NCBI GenBank assembly: GCA_002690445.1
Contig: NZER01000250.1
Location: forward strand, 1 to 9,356
Direction: 5' to 3'
DNA from: Candidatus Pacearchaeota archaeon
Lineage (GTDB): Archaea > Nanoarchaeota > Nanoarchaeia > Pacearchaeales > GW2011-AR1
DNA: 9,356 bases
The position numbers and the translations under genes are program-made. The notes under the pieces are model-generated. The model did not search any database. It saw nothing but the letters and a program-made list of their open reading frames with translations, and was not told where the DNA came from. Of the stretch, positions 6,805-9,356 are shown one piece after another. Position 1 is the stretch's first letter, and every line of letters starts with the position of its first letter.

Positions 6805-7308
6805 ATGTCTGACTATCAAATTGTTAATCCAATCGTCGGGATGCAGAATATTGCTGACACCTCGACAACTCAGAACCAGCCTCTCGGCACTATTGTCGAA
6901 GCTGTGGATCGTGCTTCCACCGCTTACGGCGCTGGTGAGTTTGTTTATCTAAAAGGAGTCGCGTCAACTGCAGTCGGCTCTTTCGTAACCTACAACGCAG
7001 ATGATAATTCAACTGCTCTTCTGGCTGCTGATGCCATTGGCCCGGTTGGTACTGCGATGTCAGCCAATGTAGCCAGCCAATATGGCTGGTATCAGATCAG
7101 CGGCAAGGCGGTTGGCAAGGCTCTAACCAGTTATGCTGACAACGGTCTGGTCTATGCGACTTCCACGGCAGGCAGCATCGATGATGCTGTTGTTTCCGGG
7201 GATCGCGTTAAACTTGCCATTGGCGCTTCTGCCGTGGATACCCCGTCGAGCGGACTTGCTGAATTTGAGATTCAGCGTCCGTTCATGGATGATGGAAGCT
7301 CTGCATAA
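6805..7308 (+). CDS. Probable capsid decoration (head-stabilising) protein
   Basis: This 167-residue protein lies directly downstream of the coat gene. It is rich in Ala, Gly, Ser, Thr and Val, with few charges and no Cys, and reads as beta-rich throughout. Examples are GEFVYLKGVASTAVGSFVTYNADD, 'AIGPVGTAMSANVASQYGWYQISGKAVGKALTSYADNG' and DRVKLAIGAS, plus a C-terminal FEIQRPFMDDGSS. The pattern of short beta strands with a 'GWYQISG.A.' core resembles small phage decoration/cement proteins placed after coat genes. No signal peptide or membrane segment is seen. Alternatives are a head fibre base or another minor structural protein. The call rests on position and composition rather than a catalytic motif. 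It is closed by a strong terminator 8 bases after the stop. Confidence 0.7.
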   Translation: MSDYQIVNPIVGMQNIADTSTTQNQPLGTIVEAVDRASTAYGAGEFVYLKGVASTAVGSFVTYNADDNSTALLAADAIGPVGTAMSANVASQYGWYQISGKAVGKALTSYADNGLVYATSTAGSIDDAVVSGDRVKLAIGASAVDTPSSGLAEFEIQRPFMDDGSSA

Positions 7309-7315
7309 CTTAATC

Positions 7316-7351
7316 GGGGGTGTCTCAGTGAGGCACCCCCTTTCTTTATTT
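7316..7351 (+). terminator. Rho-independent terminator after the decoration gene
   Basis: GGGGGTG (7316-7322) pairs with CACCCCC (7334-7340). The inner TCTC...GAGG adds four more pairs (one wobble) and leaves a three-base loop. The 11-bp, G:C-rich stem is followed by TTTCTTTATTT. This is a textbook intrinsic terminator on the + strand. It lies between the highly expressed coat/decoration genes and the connector genes, so it likely lowers downstream expression by partial termination. Confidence 0.93.
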
Positions 7352-7365
7352 CCAAGGGGAAAAAG

Positions 7366-7977
7366 ATGGTTAATATGATGGCGGAAGAAAAGCACGGATT
7401 TTATGTCGATTTCGAGCTTCGACCGGAAGAAGACCGTGAGCAGACCATTGCTCAAGGAATGCCGATTTTCAAGGATGTCGAATTTGCTATCATCACGATG
7501 CCGGGCGGTGGCTTGGTGGTTGACAAGCAAATCACAGAAGAATTGCTTCGCGAGTGGCGACACGGCGACAACCGGCGCAAGCCACCATCACCATTTGCTT
7601 TCACCGCCTATGAAGCGTGGAAAGAGGGCCGCGAGGCTCCGGTAAATGGAACTGATTTAAAGAACTGGCCGGGCGTGACGCCCGCGCAGTTGAAAACATG
7701 CCAGAACGCCACAATCCGCACCATCCAGGATTTAGCTTCGGCCAACGCCGATACAATCCGCAAACTGGGCATGGGCGGCGTTGCGATGGTCGAAAAGGCG
7801 AAATCCTATCTGGACTCTGCTGAGAGCAACAAGGCTTCGGAAGAAGTGGCATCGCTGAAAATCAAAATGGAATCTCTGGTCGAGGCTATTAACAAGAAAG
7901 ACCGCCAGATCGAAGATTTGCTGGAGCGTCTTGAGAATGCCCCCAAGAAGCGTGGCAGGCCGAGAAAAGAGGAATAG
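7366..7977 (+). CDS. Helix-hairpin-helix / coiled-coil protein with C-terminal AT-hook-like motif
   Basis: This 203-residue protein of unproved function lies between the decoration and connector genes. Residues 1-70 begin with a HGFYVDFELRPEED segment and contain beta-like VEFAIITMPGGGLVVDKQ. Residues about 98-150 (LKNWPGVTPAQL ... NATIRTIQDLASANADTIRKLGMGG ... AKSYL) fit a helix-hairpin-helix fold. This recalls RNA polymerase alpha C-terminal domains and many small DNA-binding HhH units. Residues about 150-190 form a charged helix, probably a coiled coil (NKKDRQIEDLLERLENA). The last ten residues are KKRGRPRKEE, with the core RGRP of an AT-hook. Similar proteins appear in head regions of other podovirus-like phages. 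A DNA-contacting minor head or ejected protein is possible. The start at 7366 has AGGGG about seven bases upstream. ATG codons at 7375 and 7378 are alternatives. Confidence 0.8.
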   Translation: MVNMMAEEKHGFYVDFELRPEEDREQTIAQGMPIFKDVEFAIITMPGGGLVVDKQITEELLREWRHGDNRRKPPSPFAFTAYEAWKEGREAPVNGTDLKNWPGVTPAQLKTCQNATIRTIQDLASANADTIRKLGMGGVAMVEKAKSYLDSAESNKASEEVASLKIKMESLVEAINKKDRQIEDLLERLENAPKKRGRPRKEE

Positions 7978-8676
7978 ATGACGCTTTTAACCATTGTCCA
8001 GAACGCATCCGATACAATCGGTCTGACGCGCCCGTCTGTTGTAATTGCTTCGGTAGATCAGAACGTCAGGACTTTGTTGTCTCTGGCACAGACCGAAGGG
8101 CGGGAAGTGCTGGACCGTTTTTCATGGCCTGCGACCCAGATCGAAGTCACCCATACCAGTCTCGCGGCGGAACTTCAGGGCGTTATCACGACGATCGCGC
8201 CGGGTTTTTCATATATCATCAGTTCGACGTTCTGGGATCGAACGCTGACGCAGCCGGTGACCGGGCCGTTATCGCCGATTGAATGGCAAGCCCTGAAGGC
8301 CCGCACAGCGACCGGACCGTATCCCAGCTATAGAATATTCGGCGGGAAGCTCTACGCCTACCCAGCGCCTTCTGCGGGCAATACATGGGTGTTTGAATAT
8401 CAATCGACATATTTCTGTCAATCTGCCGGGGGTACGAATCAATCGGCGTGGGCTGCGGATACGGATGTCGGTGTTCTGGACGAGAACCTCATGGAATTGG
8501 GTATTGTCTGGAGATTCAAGAAAAAGAACGGATTGGACTATTCGGAAGATTTCCGCTCCTACGAGCAGAAACTGGCGAATGAAACCTCACGTGCGGGTGG
8601 CCGGAAGGTTCTTGACATGATTTCCGGTAACACTGCCGCCAGGGGAGTCTATATCCCAGAGGGCAGTTGGGCGTAA
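7978..8676 (+). CDS. Head-tail connector / portal adaptor protein
   Basis: This 232-residue protein starts on the base after the preceding TAG, with GAGGA as ribosome site. The N-terminus is a helical bundle: TLLTIVQNASDTIGL, then 'VRTLLSLAQTEGREVLDRFSWPATQIE'. It is followed by FWDRTLTQPVTGPLSPIEWQALKA, then RIFGGKLYAYPAPSAGNTWVFEYQS, and a C-terminal helical part with ENLMELGIVWRFKKKNGLDY. This layout matches a family of short connectors that attach below the portal in podovirus-like and related phages, doing the job of P22 gp4. The protein would close the portal and provide the docking surface for the tail. Assignment to that role is by pattern memory and position; an exact named family cannot be confirmed here. 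No oddities in length or reading frame. Confidence 0.78.
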   Translation: MTLLTIVQNASDTIGLTRPSVVIASVDQNVRTLLSLAQTEGREVLDRFSWPATQIEVTHTSLAAELQGVITTIAPGFSYIISSTFWDRTLTQPVTGPLSPIEWQALKARTATGPYPSYRIFGGKLYAYPAPSAGNTWVFEYQSTYFCQSAGGTNQSAWAADTDVGVLDENLMELGIVWRFKKKNGLDYSEDFRSYEQKLANETSRAGGRKVLDMISGNTAARGVYIPEGSWA

Positions 8677-8711
8677 TGGCTGATCCAGATACTGATCGGA
8701 TTGGGATGTGA
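8676..8711 (+). other. 11-codon reading frame overlapping the connector stop
   Basis: The connector's TAA and an ATG overlap as TAATG. The ATG opens MADPDTDRIGM and then stops at TGA 8709. It is too short to call a gene. It may be a leader peptide, or the left-over start of a downstream gene cut off when the SpeD-like gene entered; both are speculative. The remaining 13 bases to the next start hold no strong Shine-Dalgarno. Confidence 0.25.
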
Positions 8712-8724
8712 TTTGGCGTAAGAA

Positions 8725-9120
8725 ATGGCGTTATTAAAAGCAACGCCATGGGGCTATCATGCGTTATTCGATTGTGAATCCTGTCCAATTGAGAGGGTAA
8801 CAAGTGAGGAAAATATCCGGGAATTCATCAATGAAATCGTCTCGGCCATTAAGATGAAATCGTATGGTGAACCGATGATCGCCCACTTTGCGACACATGA
8901 CGCGGATGCGTCTGGATATAGCTTCTGCCAGATGATCGAGACCAGTAATATTACGGGGCATTTCTCAGACAAAACCGGCGATTGTTACATCGATATATTC
9001 AGTTGCAAGAAATACGATACGGATGTGGCGGCTGACGTTATAGAGAATTTCTTCAGACCTGAAGAAGTGAAAATGAGATACTTCGAGAGAGGCGATTGGC
9101 GTTTCATTAAGAAAGGGTAA
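8725..9120 (+). CDS. speD: S-adenosylmethionine decarboxylase (SpeD)-like pyruvoyl enzyme
   Basis: This 131-residue protein is the size of short class 1b AdoMet decarboxylases. These cut themselves before a Ser to make a pyruvoyl group, then decarboxylate AdoMet for spermidine synthesis. The N-terminal WGYHALFDCESC matches the family's first strand. Aligned on the bacterial ESHISIHTWPE...DIFTCG region, residues 72-94 (ETSNITGHFSDKTGDCYIDIFSC) keep the pyruvoyl-forming Ser (S74). They also keep the processing His five residues on (H79) and the catalytic Cys twenty residues on (C94), with no gap. However, the residue before the cleaved Ser is Thr, not Glu, and the TWPE stretch is FSDK, so substrate specificity may differ. 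I recall that phages and bacteria have relatives with this ETSNITGH version. The start has no strong ribosome site (taagaa). The gene looks more AT-rich than its neighbours, suggesting acquisition. Possible roles: polyamine supply for DNA packing, AdoMet depletion, or decarboxylation of an amino acid. Confidence 0.85.
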   Translation: MALLKATPWGYHALFDCESCPIERVTSEENIREFINEIVSAIKMKSYGEPMIAHFATHDADASGYSFCQMIETSNITGHFSDKTGDCYIDIFSCKKYDTDVAADVIENFFRPEEVKMRYFERGDWRFIKKG

Positions 9121-9124
9121 TGTT

Positions 9125-9356
9125 ATGTATGACTTTCCAGAAGAAATTCCGGAGCAAACGACACCGAGACAACTGACACCGAGAGCGTTTCAAGAATTTA
9201 CGGACGAGCTTGGTATTCCTATTACAGGTGATGAAGCGACAAAATTCACGGCAATAATAGCGGCGATTCAGGGCGCTAAAGGCGGTGGCTCAATAGGCGA
9301 TGATGTTCCTACTCAAGGTCTGCCTCTTGAGCAAATCGGCGCTTCTCCTGATATCC
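9125..9356 (+). CDS. Start of an unidentified phage protein, cut by the right edge
   Basis: An ATG at 9125, four bases after the SpeD-like stop and preceded by AAAGGG, opens a frame that stays clear of stops to the window end (77 codons). It begins MYDFPEEIPEQTTPRQLTPR, then AFQEFTDELGIPITGDEA, TKFTAIIAAIQGAKGGGS, and a Gly/Pro-rich stretch. I do not recognise it. The acidic Pro/Thr-rich start and flexible Gly-rich part suggest a structural or linker protein, perhaps a tail or internal head protein, given the position after the connector. Good ribosome site and tight spacing support it as a real gene in the same transcript. Confidence 0.65.
   Translation, partial: MYDFPEEIPEQTTPRQLTPRAFQEFTDELGIPITGDEATKFTAIIAAIQGAKGGGSIGDDVPTQGLPLEQIGASPDI

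Noticed and set aside
8612..8617. TTGACA, a consensus -35 element, upstream of the SpeD-like gene
   Set aside because: It lies inside the connector gene, and no -10-like hexamer is found 16-18 bases downstream (the sequence there is gccgcc-like).

Overview
This window looks like the head-morphogenesis segment of a tailed double-stranded DNA phage or prophage. All supported genes lie on the + strand, are tightly packed, and follow the canonical order: DNA methyltransferase (3' end only), terminase small subunit, terminase large subunit, portal, small conserved protein, scaffold, major capsid, decoration protein, HhH/AT-hook protein, head-tail connector, SpeD-like enzyme, and a partial gene. 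The portal is long, the coat is short with a separate decoration-like gene, and no tail-tube or tape-measure gene is visible. This suggests a podovirus-like phage. The moderately GC-rich sequence and the look of the proteins suggest a proteobacterial host, probably alphaproteobacterial. That host call is inference only, because no host gene or att site is in the window.

Layout. Bases 2-145 hold the C-terminus of a beta-class DNA methyltransferase overlapping the terminase small subunit start. Bases 135-1880 encode the packaging motor (TerS and TerL). A perfect 16-bp tandem duplication sits exactly on the TerS/TerL junction. Bases 1881-1988 are a short gap with a hairpin. Bases 1989-5770 encode the portal, a small protein joined by an ATGA overlap, and a GTG-started scaffold. 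Bases 5789-7308 encode the major capsid protein and a probable decoration protein, with two perfect hairpins between them. A strong intrinsic terminator follows at 7316-7351. Bases 7366-8676 encode a helix-hairpin-helix/coiled-coil/AT-hook protein and a head-tail connector.

Bases 8725-9120 encode a homologue of the pyruvoyl enzyme S-adenosylmethionine decarboxylase (SpeD). It keeps the Ser, His and Cys of the processing and catalytic centre but has diverged in the adjacent motif. A further reading frame runs off the right edge from 9125.

How it works together: TerS recognises phage DNA and TerL pumps it through the portal into a shell of coat protein assembled around the scaffold. The decoration protein probably stabilises the shell, and the connector closes the portal and accepts the tail. 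The methyltransferase and the SpeD-like enzyme are accessory metabolic or DNA-modification functions at the two ends of this otherwise standard module. The SpeD-like gene and the terS/terL tandem duplication are the points most worth a second look. No tRNA, CRISPR, insertion sequence or minus-strand gene is supported.
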